This document shows, piece after piece, positions 43,895-53,213 of a stretch of 61,162 nt of DNA. Numbering within the stretch: the first letter of the stretch is position 1; each line of letters starts with the position of its first letter. The stretch comes from Noviherbaspirillum sp. Root189 (lineage in GTDB: Bacteria > Pseudomonadota > Gammaproteobacteria > Burkholderiales > Burkholderiaceae_D). Location of the stretch: assembly GCF_001428545.1 (NCBI RefSeq), contig NZ_LMHZ01000026.1:1-61162 (forward strand), given 5' to 3'. The position numbers were made by a program, and so were the translations under genes. The notes beneath the pieces are model-generated. The model searched no databases, was not told the DNA's origin, and saw only the letters and a program-made list of their open reading frames with translations.

Positions 43895-44869
43895 CTAGTG
43901 GATGCTCGACTGTCCGGGCACGCTGCCGAATCGGGCAGCGTCGGATTCGGTTGCGGACATCGAACCTGGTCGGTCTCCGTCGTCAGCCCCCACGTTCGAC
44001 AGGCCGCCCTTGACGCGTTCGGCTTCCTGCTTTGCGGCCTCCGCGACACGCTGTGCCGACTGTTTGACTGTCTCTGCCTGGCTCAGCGCTGTTTCCTTGG
44101 CCTTGTCCAGCAGATCGTCGCGCACGCTACCCATCAACTCGTTTTCACGGCGTGTCGCTGGCACCGCAGCACCGAGCGCGGCACCAAGAGCAACGCCCAG
44201 CGCGGCGATGACGAGCGGCTGCTCGTCGAGCAACTGACCGAACTGATCTCGCGCACGGTAATATTGCTGCTGCGAGCGCCTGCTCATATCGCTCATCCGT
44301 GCCTGTGCTTCCTCAGCGGTTTCATGGAGCCTTGTGCGTGCGGTCTGCCCGACATGAGACACGCGATCCGTCATCGAAGAAGCAGAGCTGCCGAGCTTCT
44401 GGCCCACGTCGCTGACCTTTTCCTTGAGACCGCTGGCGGTATCGCTTGCCTTCGACGCCGCGCGCTGCAGCATGCCGCCCTCGGTATCGCCGGAATATCC
44501 GGTAGCGTCATAGTTCTCGTAAGACGCGCCGCGATAGATTTCACGGGCATCGGGAGAGTAGGCGGATCGACGCATGGCACGACGGGATCGCGGTTGCGAA
44601 TAGCTGGGCTGCTGGCGTCCTGCTGCCATCAGCCAGGCAATGCCGACACCGATCAGGGCAACCGGGATCGGATTATCCCGCACCGAATTGACCAGATTGG
44701 CGCCAAAGGCACCGGGCGTGGTGGATAGTGCATAGTCGACGGCCTGATCCATCATTTCGCTTGGGGAAAGTTTGCGCTGTATGGCATCGACGGTAGAGCT
44801 GAAATCAGCGCGTGTGCGTTCGATGTCGCTCTCGATTTCTTCCGGACTGCGGTTATCAGTATCTTTCAT
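43895..44869 (-). CDS. DUF3618 membrane-associated protein
   Basis: 324 residues from ATG 44869. The DUF3618 segment (RSPEEIESDIERTRADFSSTVDAIQRKLSP) is at the N-terminus, followed by a transmembrane helix (IPVALIGVGIAWLMAAG), long Ala/Ser/Lys-rich amphipathic helices and a second hydrophobic stretch (LVIAALGVALGAALGAAVPA). The start overlaps the holin-like gene stop by four bases. A plus-strand frame over the same bases is its shadow. Role unknown; probably envelope stress. Confidence 0.85.
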   Translation of the reverse strand: MKDTDNRSPEEIESDIERTRADFSSTVDAIQRKLSPSEMMDQAVDYALSTTPGAFGANLVNSVRDNPIPVALIGVGIAWLMAAGRQQPSYSQPRSRRAMRRSAYSPDAREIYRGASYENYDATGYSGDTEGGMLQRAASKASDTASGLKEKVSDVGQKLGSSASSMTDRVSHVGQTARTRLHETAEEAQARMSDMSRRSQQQYYRARDQFGQLLDEQPLVIAALGVALGAALGAAVPATRRENELMGSVRDDLLDKAKETALSQAETVKQSAQRVAEAAKQEAERVKGGLSNVGADDGDRPGSMSATESDAARFGSVPGQSSIH

Positions 44870-45270
44870 TGCATCTTCTCCTGTGCGACGATCTTGTCCC
44901 GCTTGAGCGAGTCCATTGTTTTGTTTGGCATGAGGTTCTCGGCAGTCAGCTTGGAGCTGCCGCCTTTGAGCATCACGTATCCGATGACGACGACTACGGC
45001 ACCAACAATAAGCGGCGCGAGCCATGGAGCCACTGAAGGTGGCAATATCATTTCCACGCCTTTCACCACGGCAAGCAAAATGATGAACAGGCCGGCTAAC
45101 AGAATCGCGGCACCGATGGCGACGGATGTCAACGCAGCTTGGGCGCTTCCGATCTTGGTTGACATCTCCGCGCGGGCGAGGGCGATTTCCTGGCGCACCA
45201 GGTCCACCATGTCGCGCGTAAGATCGGAGAGCAAGGCTGCAAGCGACTTGTCACTTTTGTCGATCATCAT
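44866..45270 (-). CDS. Holin-superfamily III (phage_holin_3_6-like) membrane protein
   Basis: 134 residues: a helical N-terminus (LLSDLTRDMVDLVRQEIALARAEM), two transmembrane helices (AIGAAILLAGLFIILLAV; WLAPLIVGAVVVVIGYVML) and a charged tail. The family is annotated as holin-like but is chromosomal in many bacteria, always beside DUF3618 genes, and no phage genes are here. It overlaps its neighbours on both sides by four bases, forming a tight operon. Confidence 0.85.
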   Translation of the reverse strand: MMIDKSDKSLAALLSDLTRDMVDLVRQEIALARAEMSTKIGSAQAALTSVAIGAAILLAGLFIILLAVVKGVEMILPPSVAPWLAPLIVGAVVVVIGYVMLKGGSSKLTAENLMPNKTMDSLKRDKIVAQEKMQ

Positions 45271-46127
45271 AGCGAGCCCCCTCCGGACCTGGAACCGTTC
45301 AGAGGTACTGTTCCTGTGCTGACGCTGCCAGCGCCCAGCGGCGCATCAGAGCTGCGATCGGGTGTGCCATCTGCGCCGATCGGCTGCCGCCCACCCGCCA
45401 TGGTCGACATGGAATCCGTGTCGTCGGTCGCTGCAAACCGCTGGCGTGTCGCCGAGGTGGACATGGTCGACTGATACTGGCGATGCTCGGAAGAGCTTTT
45501 CAGAAAGCGCGCCAGCAGGAAGCCGGCCACGACGGAGCCAACCAGGAAAGTCCCGGGAGCGCGGCGTGCGAGATTCTGCGTATCATTAATCAGCGAATCG
45601 AGATCTTTCTCGCGTAGCCGTCCGCTAAAGGATTCAAGCTGGTCGGCAACCATACCGACGTAGCGTGCGACCTGGCCCTGACCCTCCCCTTCCAGATGGC
45701 TGGCGGTACTGCGGATGGCAGTCGCGACATTATCGACCTGACTGACCGCCGTCTCCTTCTGCTCCTCGAATACCGTGCGGCCTTTTTCCTTTGCGCGGTT
45801 AGCGACGTCGCCGGCATACTGCTTGGCCTCGCTCGCAATCCGTGTACCGCTTTCCTTAATAGCCTGCTTCGAAAAAGTCTTGTCCGAGCTCATGCCGGCG
45901 GTGCTGCCGGAACTCTGCGCATCCGAGGCGCTGCCGCTGCCCGTTGCTGTGGTTGCCGGTCCGCTGTTGCTGCCTGCGGTAGCTGATGGACTAGTTAATG
46001 CACTGGTTGATGTACTCGTTGATGTACCCGCTGCACCTGCTGTCGGGGTCGGCTGCAAGTGCTCGCCGGGTCCGGGCTGCAGCCCGCTCGCAATCGGGGT
46101 GGTCCCGTCCTTATTCTGGTCTGCCAT
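45267..46127 (-). CDS. Ser/Thr-rich hypothetical membrane protein (286 aa)
   Basis: Start ATG 46127, with AGGAG eight bases upstream. The first ~95 residues are low-complexity Ser/Thr/Ala/Gly. The middle is helical (SKQAIKESGTRIASEAKQYAGDVANRAKEKG…), with one transmembrane segment (GTFLVGSVVAGFLLARFL) near residue 200 and a disordered tail. First gene of the operon with the holin-like and DUF3618 genes; overlaps the former by four bases. No known function. Confidence 0.78.
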   Translation of the reverse strand: MADQNKDGTTPIASGLQPGPGEHLQPTPTAGAAGTSTSTSTSALTSPSATAGSNSGPATTATGSGSASDAQSSGSTAGMSSDKTFSKQAIKESGTRIASEAKQYAGDVANRAKEKGRTVFEEQKETAVSQVDNVATAIRSTASHLEGEGQGQVARYVGMVADQLESFSGRLREKDLDSLINDTQNLARRAPGTFLVGSVVAGFLLARFLKSSSEHRQYQSTMSTSATRQRFAATDDTDSMSTMAGGRQPIGADGTPDRSSDAPLGAGSVSTGTVPLNGSRSGGGSL

Positions 46128-46607
46128 CGCGTTCACTCCTGGTTAATGAATGTTGAGACCTCTATTAGATGAGAGTCTGAATCCGACATACCTCTGCTTA
46201 AGCGTCCGACGATATAGGCAGAGATAAGCCGAGTCACAACATGTTAGAAATGCAAGTGCTCGATTAGTTCGAAGACAAGTATGCGTATCATCAGCAATTT
46301 GCTGATTACATAAAGCGATATGGCGATGACAGACGACACCGTTGATTGCGTCTACGTAATATTGATTACCGATTGATCACTGCCGCAAAGTGACAGTGCT
46401 CCAAACTTGTTTTCGGGCATTCCATTGCAGCGGGATAAAGAACATTGAGGGTCGATTAACGACAAGCAGGTCTCGCGATGCTCCATCACCGGAAGCGCAA
46501 TCATCTGACGCCGCGCAGCGACACAATGCGTTGCGCCGATATACACGAGATCATTAGATTAGAGCGCTCTGTTTGAGTGGCTGCCCCGCCTCCTCACTCC
46601 TGCGATT
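46128..46607. other. Gap upstream of the envelope operon
   Basis: About 480 bases with no credible gene; should contain the promoter of the minus-strand three-gene operon. Nothing else recognised. Confidence 0.45.
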
Positions 46608-47099
46608 TCACCGTTCGCGCAACCGATACGGAGCGCGCCGAGAGCGGTCTACGCGCAGATCGACGAACGCTTGCTGCACGTAGCGCACGGATCTCGCAAA
46701 TGCCTCGAGTTCCGGGATTTGTGACTCGCTTATTCCACATCCCTGAAGATAGGCCACTCGCCCTTGTACGGTTATCCATAAGGTCGTATTTGCGAATGGA
46801 CCACGATCGCCAATTGCCGCCATGAATTCTTTTGCGATATCAACATCGTACATATATGAATTCTGGCGGTCGCAGTCACCGGCCAGCCAGCAGGTGGTCC
46901 CTTTCTCGGCTCTTCGGTGGGACTGATTCCGCATGGCACGCTCGTCAACGAAAGGACCTGCCGGCAGTGGGCAATCAGGGATGTGCCAGGAAACTTGAAA
47001 GAAAGGATCGTTGAACCAGTTGCGCAGTCCGTCAGCATCTTGGCCGTAACAGGGCGAGACGATCGTGAAAAACACAATAAGCGTCTTCATCACCTTCAT
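46608..47099 (-). CDS. Secreted BON-like hypothetical protein (163 aa)
   Basis: From ATG 47099 (or 47090) a signal peptide (KTLIVFFTIVSPCYGQ) is followed by a Cys-containing region. The C-terminal ~75 residues (YMYDVDIAKEFMAAIGDRGPFANTTLWITVQGRVAYLQG…YVQQAFVDLRV) resemble a BON domain. The frame extends upstream to 47195 without a signal. Function unknown; periplasmic by inference. Confidence 0.6.
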   Translation of the reverse strand: MKVMKTLIVFFTIVSPCYGQDADGLRNWFNDPFFQVSWHIPDCPLPAGPFVDERAMRNQSHRRAEKGTTCWLAGDCDRQNSYMYDVDIAKEFMAAIGDRGPFANTTLWITVQGRVAYLQGCGISESQIPELEAFARSVRYVQQAFVDLRVDRSRRAPYRLRER

Positions 47100-47467
47100 A
47101 TCAACGTCCGTTCGATGGATGCGAGTGCAAGAATGCCAAGGCAGACAAGGCGCAAATGCGATCGTTGAGGACAAGCGGCATAGCGGGTGGCTCACCTGGA
47201 ATCGCGTTCAATAAATGTTGAATATAAATGCGTATCGGACTGCCGAAGATAATGAAAATTCAGTGGAGCACTGAACGTCTGACGGCGACATTAATTATTT
47301 AGTCCCTTTCCATTGAGGATGTGCTGCTTTTCCACTTCGATCATGGCTGTGGCTATGTTTATGTGAGGGACATGAACGCAAGGCTTGACAGGCCAATCCA
47401 TGGATTGAATGTTTCTTAACACTGCATATACTGGAATTGTCCTCGGCAAGACACCATGGAGGCGGTC
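47100..47467. other. Divergent intergenic region
   Basis: About 370 bases between the secreted BON-like gene and the DUF1269 gene. Nothing coding is recognised. GGAGG at 47458-47462 is the ribosome site of the next gene. Confidence 0.45.
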
Positions 47468-47971
47468 ATGCGACACAGGCTTTACTATTTATTGCCGGAT
47501 ATCCACAGCGCCCGGCGTACGCTCGATGATTTGCTATTGCATCGTATTGAACAACGGCATGTTCACTTTCTTGCGAAGATGGACTTGCCGGACGACTTGC
47601 CCGAAGCAAACTTCATGCACAAGACGGATGTGGTTCATGGTGCGCAGAACGGCATGATCGCCGGTGCGCTTCTCGGCATTTTGCTCGGCTTCGTGGTGGT
47701 TTATTATTTTGACCTCACCTCACCCGCCCTGGTGACGACGGCGGCGACTGTCATTGGCATCCTGTTTGGAGGCTGGGCAGCGAGCATGGTGGCGGCAGCC
47801 ATTCCCAATTCACGGCTTCAAGCCTTCTTTCCGGAAATTGAAAAAGGCAGGGTGTTGATGATCGCCGACGTGCCGCACCAGCGGGTCAAGGCGGTCGAGG
47901 AACTGCTTGCGGAACGCCATCCCGAGCTGAATTTCCGTGGCGAGGATCCGCACGTTCCCGTGTTTCCGTAA
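47468..47971 (+). CDS. DUF1269-like membrane protein
   Basis: 167 residues from ATG 47468, set by GGAGG at 47458. It starts MRHRLYYLLPDIHSARRTLDDLLL, with two Gly-rich transmembrane segments in the middle (GAQNGMIAGALLGILLGFVVVYY; VIGILFGGWAASMVAAAIP) and a soluble alpha/beta end (RVLMIADVPHQRVKAVEELL). The layout matches DUF1269-type proteins of Burkholderiales, function unknown. It lies upstream of the oxidase genes but may be separately expressed. Confidence 0.8.
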   Translation: MRHRLYYLLPDIHSARRTLDDLLLHRIEQRHVHFLAKMDLPDDLPEANFMHKTDVVHGAQNGMIAGALLGILLGFVVVYYFDLTSPALVTTAATVIGILFGGWAASMVAAAIPNSRLQAFFPEIEKGRVLMIADVPHQRVKAVEELLAERHPELNFRGEDPHVPVFP

Positions 47972-48063
47972 TGCCGGCTACGCTCCCGCACGCAGCGATG
48001 CTTGCGGGATATTGACCGTCTTGATTCGGTACGGCGGCGAGACCGTCGCAAAGGGGGATAGAC

Positions 48064-49209
48064 ATGGTAATGGCTGCCTCGCTCATTGGCATCGTCCTTG
48101 CCGCCTTGTTATTTCACTTTGCAAGTCCCTGGTGGATTACGCCCCTCGCCTCCAACTGGAACCAGATGGATGACACACTCGGCATTACGCTGGTGGTCAC
48201 GGGTGTGTTCTTTATCGGCATCAATCTCTTTGTCGCTTATGCGGTATGGCGCTATCGTCACCGCGATGGCTCGCGCGCCGCCTATGAGCCGCATAACAAC
48301 AAGCTGGAACGCCGACTGCTGATCGCCACGACCGTGGCGATCATGACATTGCTGGCACCCGGCCTGTTCGTGTATGCGGAATATGTGCAGCCGCCGAAAG
48401 AGGCATTGGTCGTTGAAGTGCTGGGCCAGCAATGGCAATGGCACTTCCGGTTTCCCGGCCGCGATGGCAAACTCGGGCTCACGGATGTCCGGCATGTCAA
48501 CGCCGGGAATCCATTCGGCCTGGACCCCGACGATCCGCCCGGCCATGACAACATCCTCGTCAGTGGCGAGCTGCATTTGCCGCTGAACAAACCGGTGAAA
48601 GTCTTATTGCGATCGCATGATGTGCTGCACGACTTTTATGTGCCGCAATTCCGGGCGCGCATGAACATGGTGCCAGGCATGGTCACGTCGTTCTGGTTCA
48701 CGCCTACCAGGGCCGGTCGCTACGAAATTCTGTGCGCGCAACTGTGCGGTGTCGGCCACTACAACATGCGCGGCTATGTCGTGGTCGAGGATGACGCCGC
48801 CTTTCAGAAATGGCTGGGTGGGCAACCCACTTTCGCGTCCCTGATGGCAAAGCCGGGCGGCGGTAGCGCGCCGGCTGCCGGCAGCGGACCCGAAGCGCGC
48901 CTTGCGCAAGGGAAGTCTCTGGCCCAGTCCAAGGGCTGCGTCGCCTGCCATACCGTTGACGGTGCACCGGGTGTCGGGCCGACATGGAAGGGCTTGTACG
49001 GCAAAACCGAAACCATGGCCGACGGCTCCACCGCACTGGTGGATGAAGCCTATCTCAAGGATTTCATCCTCAATCCGCAAGCGCGGGTGGTGAAAGGTTT
49101 CTCGCCCATCATGCCGAAGATTCCCCTCAGTGATGATGAACTGGCGGCCATCGTTGCCTATATCCAGTCCCTGGGTAGCGCGCCGCCGCCGGCGAAGGCA
49201 CAAAAATAG
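48064..49209 (+). CDS. Cytochrome c oxidase subunit II with fused cytochrome c domain
   Basis: 381 residues. Two N-terminal transmembrane helices are followed by the CuA domain (QQWQWHFRFPG; CAQLCGVGHYNM holds the Cys/Cys/His/Met ligands). A C-terminal cytochrome c domain has haem motif CVACH and axial Met in MPKIPL. It accepts electrons from soluble cytochrome c and passes them to haem a in subunit I. The missing N-terminal signal is common in this subfamily. Confidence 0.93.
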   Translation: MVMAASLIGIVLAALLFHFASPWWITPLASNWNQMDDTLGITLVVTGVFFIGINLFVAYAVWRYRHRDGSRAAYEPHNNKLERRLLIATTVAIMTLLAPGLFVYAEYVQPPKEALVVEVLGQQWQWHFRFPGRDGKLGLTDVRHVNAGNPFGLDPDDPPGHDNILVSGELHLPLNKPVKVLLRSHDVLHDFYVPQFRARMNMVPGMVTSFWFTPTRAGRYEILCAQLCGVGHYNMRGYVVVEDDAAFQKWLGGQPTFASLMAKPGGGSAPAAGSGPEARLAQGKSLAQSKGCVACHTVDGAPGVGPTWKGLYGKTETMADGSTALVDEAYLKDFILNPQARVVKGFSPIMPKIPLSDDELAAIVAYIQSLGSAPPPAKAQK

Positions 49210-49221
49210 CGGGAGGATGCG

Positions 49222-50979
49222 ATGAGTTACGCCGATCATGATGCGCACCACGAGCCGCAGGGCTTCTGGACAAAATACGTCTGGAGCCAGGATCACAAAA
49301 TCATTGCGATCCAGTACGCGTGTGTCGCCATTGCCGTTGGCCTGGTCGGCGTCGCCTTGTCCAATCTGATGCGATTGCAACTCGGCTTTCCCGGCCGCTT
49401 TGCTTTCATCACCGCCGAGCACTATTACCAGTACATGACCATGCACGGCATGATCATGGTGATCTACCTGCTCACCGCGCTGTTCCTCGGTGGCTTCGGT
49501 AACTACCTGATCCCCTTGATGATCGGCGCGCGCGACATGGTTTTTCCCTTTCTGAACATGCTGAGCTTCTGGGTCTACCTTCTATCGGTGTTGGTACTGA
49601 TGGCCAGTTTCTTCGTGCCGGGAGGGCCAACCGGCGCTGGCTGGACGCTGTATCCACCGCAAGCCATCCTGGCCGGGACGCCGGGCTACGACTGGGGAAT
49701 TATCCTGATGCTGGTGTCCCTGCTCATCTTTATCGTCGCCGCCACGATGGGCGGGCTCAACTATGTGACGACGGTGCTGCAGGCGCGCACCGAAGGAATG
49801 ACACTGATGCGCATGCCCCTGACGGTATGGGGCATCTTTGTCGCCACCATCCTCGCGCTGCTGGCTTTCCCTGCGCTGTTCGTGAGCGGCGTCATGATGC
49901 TGCTCGATAAAACGCTCGGCACCAGCTTCTTCATGCCTTCGCTGGTATCCATGGGGCAGGTGACTGATTACAAGGGCGGCAGTCCTCTTCTGTTTCAGCA
50001 CCTGTTCTGGTTCTTCGGGCATCCGGAAGTCTACATCGTGGCACTGCCAGCGTTCGGCATCGTGTCCGATCTGATCAGCGTACATTCGCGTAAAAGCATC
50101 TTCGGTTATCGCAACATGGTGTGGGCCATCGTTGCGATTGGCGTACTGTCGGTCGTGGTGTGGGCGCATCACATGTTCGTCAGCGGAATGAATCCCTATT
50201 TCGGATTCTTCTTTGCGACAACCACACTGATTATCGCCGTGCCGACCGCGATCAAGGTGTACAACTGGCTCCTGACCTTATGGCGCGGCGACATCCATCT
50301 ATCGGTGCCGATGCTCTTTGCGCTGGCCTTTATCAGTACCTTTGTGATCGGTGGGTTGACCGGATTATTTCTCGGCAACGTGAGTGCCGATATTCCTTTA
50401 TCAAACACCTATTTTGTGGTGGCGCATTTCCATATGGTGATGGGCGTAGCGCCCATCCTGGTCGTCTTCGGCGGCATCTATCACTGGTATCCGAAGGTGA
50501 CGGGACGCATGCTCGACGATCGCCTTGGCCGCTTGCATTTCTGGGTGACCTTTCTCGGTACGTATGCGATTTTCTTTCCCATGCATTATCTCGGCGTGCT
50601 GGGCATGCCACGCCGGTACTATGCGTTCGAGAACTATGAATTTATCCCGCCGTCTGCGCACAGTCTCAATACCTTTATCAGCGTAGTCGCACTGATCGTC
50701 GCGGTAGCACAACTGATTTTTGTCTTCAACCTGGTCTGGTCCGTGTTCCGTGGCAGGCGTGCCGAGGGTAACCCGTGGCGCGCGGCGTCGCTGGAGTGGC
50801 AGACGCCGATGACACCGCCTGGCCACGGCAACTGGGGGCCCAGCTTACCGGTTGCGCATCGCTGGGCCTACGCCTATAGCGTGCCGGGTGCGCCACAGGA
50901 TTTCATCGCGCAGAACGCGCCAGCCGACGACGGCGGCACGGAACCGGCGCCATACGGCGGCAAGGAGGCGTTGGCATGA
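49222..50979 (+). CDS. Cytochrome c oxidase subunit I (A-type)
   Basis: 585 residues with twelve or more transmembrane helices. Landmarks of A-type haem-copper oxidases are the haem ligand in MTMHGMIMVIY, FWFFGHPEVYIVALPAFG (D-channel Glu and His-Tyr crosslink), the CuB pair WAHHMF and the haem a/a3 ligands in VAHFHMVMG. It reduces O2 to water and pumps protons. It lies 12 bp after subunit II and overlaps the next gene by four bases. Confidence 0.95.
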   Translation: MSYADHDAHHEPQGFWTKYVWSQDHKIIAIQYACVAIAVGLVGVALSNLMRLQLGFPGRFAFITAEHYYQYMTMHGMIMVIYLLTALFLGGFGNYLIPLMIGARDMVFPFLNMLSFWVYLLSVLVLMASFFVPGGPTGAGWTLYPPQAILAGTPGYDWGIILMLVSLLIFIVAATMGGLNYVTTVLQARTEGMTLMRMPLTVWGIFVATILALLAFPALFVSGVMMLLDKTLGTSFFMPSLVSMGQVTDYKGGSPLLFQHLFWFFGHPEVYIVALPAFGIVSDLISVHSRKSIFGYRNMVWAIVAIGVLSVVVWAHHMFVSGMNPYFGFFFATTTLIIAVPTAIKVYNWLLTLWRGDIHLSVPMLFALAFISTFVIGGLTGLFLGNVSADIPLSNTYFVVAHFHMVMGVAPILVVFGGIYHWYPKVTGRMLDDRLGRLHFWVTFLGTYAIFFPMHYLGVLGMPRRYYAFENYEFIPPSAHSLNTFISVVALIVAVAQLIFVFNLVWSVFRGRRAEGNPWRAASLEWQTPMTPPGHGNWGPSLPVAHRWAYAYSVPGAPQDFIAQNAPADDGGTEPAPYGGKEALA

Positions 50980-51638
50980 ATAGCGCTATTTTGCTGAAAG
51001 CCACGACCGGCAATGACAATGGCAATGACGATTACTTGCGTGACACCACCGGCCCGTATCGCGGGGAACGCAGATCGGCGGCCGGCATCGCGCTCTGGGT
51101 ATTCATGGGCGTGGCGACCGCCTTGTTCGCCTTGTTTCTTACCGCCTATGTGATGCGGATGGATTCGACGGATTGGTCCCCGATCGCCATGCCACCGCAG
51201 TTATGGCTAAGTACAGCGCTTCTGGTCACCGGCAGCATTCTGATGCATCTGGCGGGGACAAGGGCCGGCAGCGCAAGCTGGCATCGAGCGTATGTTCTTT
51301 TTATTGCAGGCGGTGTCTGCGCCATTGCTTTCATCTGCGTGCAGCTTTGGGCGTGGCAGCAGTTGCTCACGGACCGTGTCTCCATGGCCGGCAATCCGGC
51401 CGCCAGCTTCTTCTATTTGCTGACCGCAATGCACGGCCTGCATGTCGCGGGCGGCCAGATCGCCTGGGCGGCGTCGGTGCGCGGCGTATGGTCGGGGGCG
51501 GGTGGTATTCACGCCGCAACGCGCATCAAGTTATGCGCACGCTACTGGCATTTTCTGCTGGCGGTGTGGCTGGTTCTGTTCGGCACGCTAGGCTGGCTTA
51601 CGCCTGAAGCGGTTCGCCTCATTTGCGGCACCCGTTGA
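50976..51638 (+). CDS. Cytochrome c oxidase subunit III-like protein (first copy)
   Basis: 220 residues with about five transmembrane helices, ending in AMHGLHVAGGQIAWAASVRGVW and RYWHFLLAVWLVLFGTLGWL, the subunit III pattern. It overlaps subunit I by four bases. It differs clearly from the second subunit III at 51654, so the operon carries two distinct paralogues. Confidence 0.88.
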   Translation: MNSAILLKATTGNDNGNDDYLRDTTGPYRGERRSAAGIALWVFMGVATALFALFLTAYVMRMDSTDWSPIAMPPQLWLSTALLVTGSILMHLAGTRAGSASWHRAYVLFIAGGVCAIAFICVQLWAWQQLLTDRVSMAGNPAASFFYLLTAMHGLHVAGGQIAWAASVRGVWSGAGGIHAATRIKLCARYWHFLLAVWLVLFGTLGWLTPEAVRLICGTR

Positions 51639-51653
51639 AACAGAGAGAAGATC

Positions 51654-52349
51654 ATGAGCGCACAATTGTCGCCACCGCAGCAGATACCGGAACCGCCAGC
51701 CACCGCATGGCGGGGCGTGGTTGCGGATTGGTCATCGGATCGCCAGGCGTTTCACGTGTCCTGGGCCAAGGCGATGATGTGGATTTTTCTTTTATCGGAC
51801 ACTTTCGTATTCAGCTGCTTTCTGACCGGCTATATGACGGTCAGGATGGCAACCCCGGCACAATGGCCTAATCCGAGCGAAGTCTTTGCATTGCAGATAG
51901 GCGGCGCGGACATTCCCCTGATCCTGATCGCCATCATGACCTTTGTCCTGATCACCAGTAGCGGCACCATGGCGATGGCAGTCAACTTTGCCTATCGCCG
52001 CGACCGGCGGCGTACCGCCTGGCTCATGTTTGCCACGGCAGCGTTTGGCATCATGTTCGTCGGCATGCAGGCTTTTGAATGGACCAAGCTGATTGTGGAA
52101 GAGGGTGTGCGTCCCTGGGGTAATCCAATGGGGGCAGCGCAATTCGGTTCGACCTTCTTCATGATTACGGGTTTTCACGGCTTGCACGTATCCGCCGGGG
52201 TCATTTATCTGCTGGTCGTTGCAATCCGTGTTCTGCGCGGACGGTATGAGCACAGCGGCAATTACCAGATCGTCGAGATCGCCGGTCTGTACTGGCACTT
52301 TGTCGATCTCGTGTGGGTATTCATCTTCGCGTTATTTTATCTGTGGTAA
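51654..52349 (+). CDS. Cytochrome c oxidase subunit III (second copy)
   Basis: 231 residues, with WAKAMMWIFLLSDTFVFSCFLTGY at the N-terminus, TGFHGLHVSAGVIYLLVVAIRVL and the end GLYWHFVDLVWVFIFALFYLW, the classical subunit III signature. It lies 15 bp after the first copy and should stabilise the subunit I/II core and its proton uptake. Confidence 0.92.
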   Translation: MSAQLSPPQQIPEPPATAWRGVVADWSSDRQAFHVSWAKAMMWIFLLSDTFVFSCFLTGYMTVRMATPAQWPNPSEVFALQIGGADIPLILIAIMTFVLITSSGTMAMAVNFAYRRDRRRTAWLMFATAAFGIMFVGMQAFEWTKLIVEEGVRPWGNPMGAAQFGSTFFMITGFHGLHVSAGVIYLLVVAIRVLRGRYEHSGNYQIVEIAGLYWHFVDLVWVFIFALFYLW

Positions 52350-52357
52350 GGCCAACC

Positions 52358-52696
52358 ATGAGCGCGCATAGTGCACAACAGCAAGGAAATGAACATGGGC
52401 AAGAGCATCCCATCAGTCTGTACTTCAAGATTTGGGGCTTGCTGTTTTTTCTTAGCACCTTGTCCTATCTCGTCGACTATTTTCGTGTCGAAAGCTACCT
52501 GCGATGGACGCTGATTCTTAGTTTCATGTTCTTGAAGGCGGGTTTGATCGTGTCGGTGTTCATGCATATGGCATGGGAACGTCTTTCACTGGTCTATGCC
52601 ATTTTATTGCCACCGCTTTGCCTGCTGGTGCTGGTCGGCCTGATGGCAACGGAGGCGGGTTACACACTGGCATTGCGCCTCTTGTACTTTCATTAA
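52358..52696 (+). CDS. Cytochrome c oxidase subunit IV-type small membrane protein
   Basis: 112 residues from ATG 52358 with three transmembrane helices (FKIWGLLFFLSTLSYLVDYF; RWTLILSFMFLKAGLIVSVFMHMAW; YAILLPPLCLLVLVGLMATEAG), the pattern of prokaryotic subunit IV. Nine bases after subunit III, the last oxidase gene. Assembly factors (Cox11, CtaB, SURF1) are not in the window. Confidence 0.85.
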   Translation: MSAHSAQQQGNEHGQEHPISLYFKIWGLLFFLSTLSYLVDYFRVESYLRWTLILSFMFLKAGLIVSVFMHMAWERLSLVYAILLPPLCLLVLVGLMATEAGYTLALRLLYFH

Positions 52697-52805
52697 TAAA
52701 AAGTGCAGTGACGAAAAAGTGATCAGGATCAAGATTCTTTTCCGGCATCAGTGCACGCTATAGGCATCGGATAAATGGATAACCAGCTCACCAGGGGCCG
52801 ATGCC

Positions 52806-53189
52806 ATGCGGTTTTTATACTACCTGTTCATCGTCAAACGTCGCCTTGCCTTCCTGGTACTTGCACTTGCAGCTACGGCAGGCGCATGGGCCATACAGGA
52901 AAACGTCAAACGCGCGATGGTTCGCCAGGATGTTGCCCCGGTCGACGAGGTGCGGGCTGCATTTCAGCGCGGCGTGGAAACCGATTGGGATATGTGCGCG
53001 CAGTTTCATCCTGACATGGCAGGTCAGGAGGATCTGTTCCATTCCATGGTGGCTGCCCGGGAGTCAGTCACTAACGGTGAACTGGATAAGCTCAGGGACC
53101 TGATCGAGAAATGTGCCCGGGTCACGGTGCCGCTGACCGGCGACCGCGCCGCCTTTGCGCGTAAGAAAGCCGGGCTGTCACAACTCTGA
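52806..53189 (+). CDS. Small membrane-anchored hypothetical protein (127 aa)
   Basis: One N-terminal transmembrane helix (RLAFLVLALAATAGAWAIQ), then ~95 soluble residues with two Cys. No family recognised. About 110 bp after the oxidase operon; could be a haem or copper accessory factor, but nothing in the sequence proves it. Confidence 0.6.
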   Translation: MRFLYYLFIVKRRLAFLVLALAATAGAWAIQENVKRAMVRQDVAPVDEVRAAFQRGVETDWDMCAQFHPDMAGQEDLFHSMVAARESVTNGELDKLRDLIEKCARVTVPLTGDRAAFARKKAGLSQL

Positions 53190-53213
53190 CTGAACCGCTC
53201 GCTACGTTTATCG

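Noticed and set aside
43898-44728. Plus-strand open frame of 276 codons opposite the DUF3618 gene
   Set aside because: Cys/Arg-rich shadow product; the minus-strand gene has family similarity and four-base operon overlaps.
44866-45270. Prophage signal from the holin-like gene
   Set aside because: This holin superfamily is commonly chromosomal beside DUF3618 genes, and no other phage gene occurs in the window.
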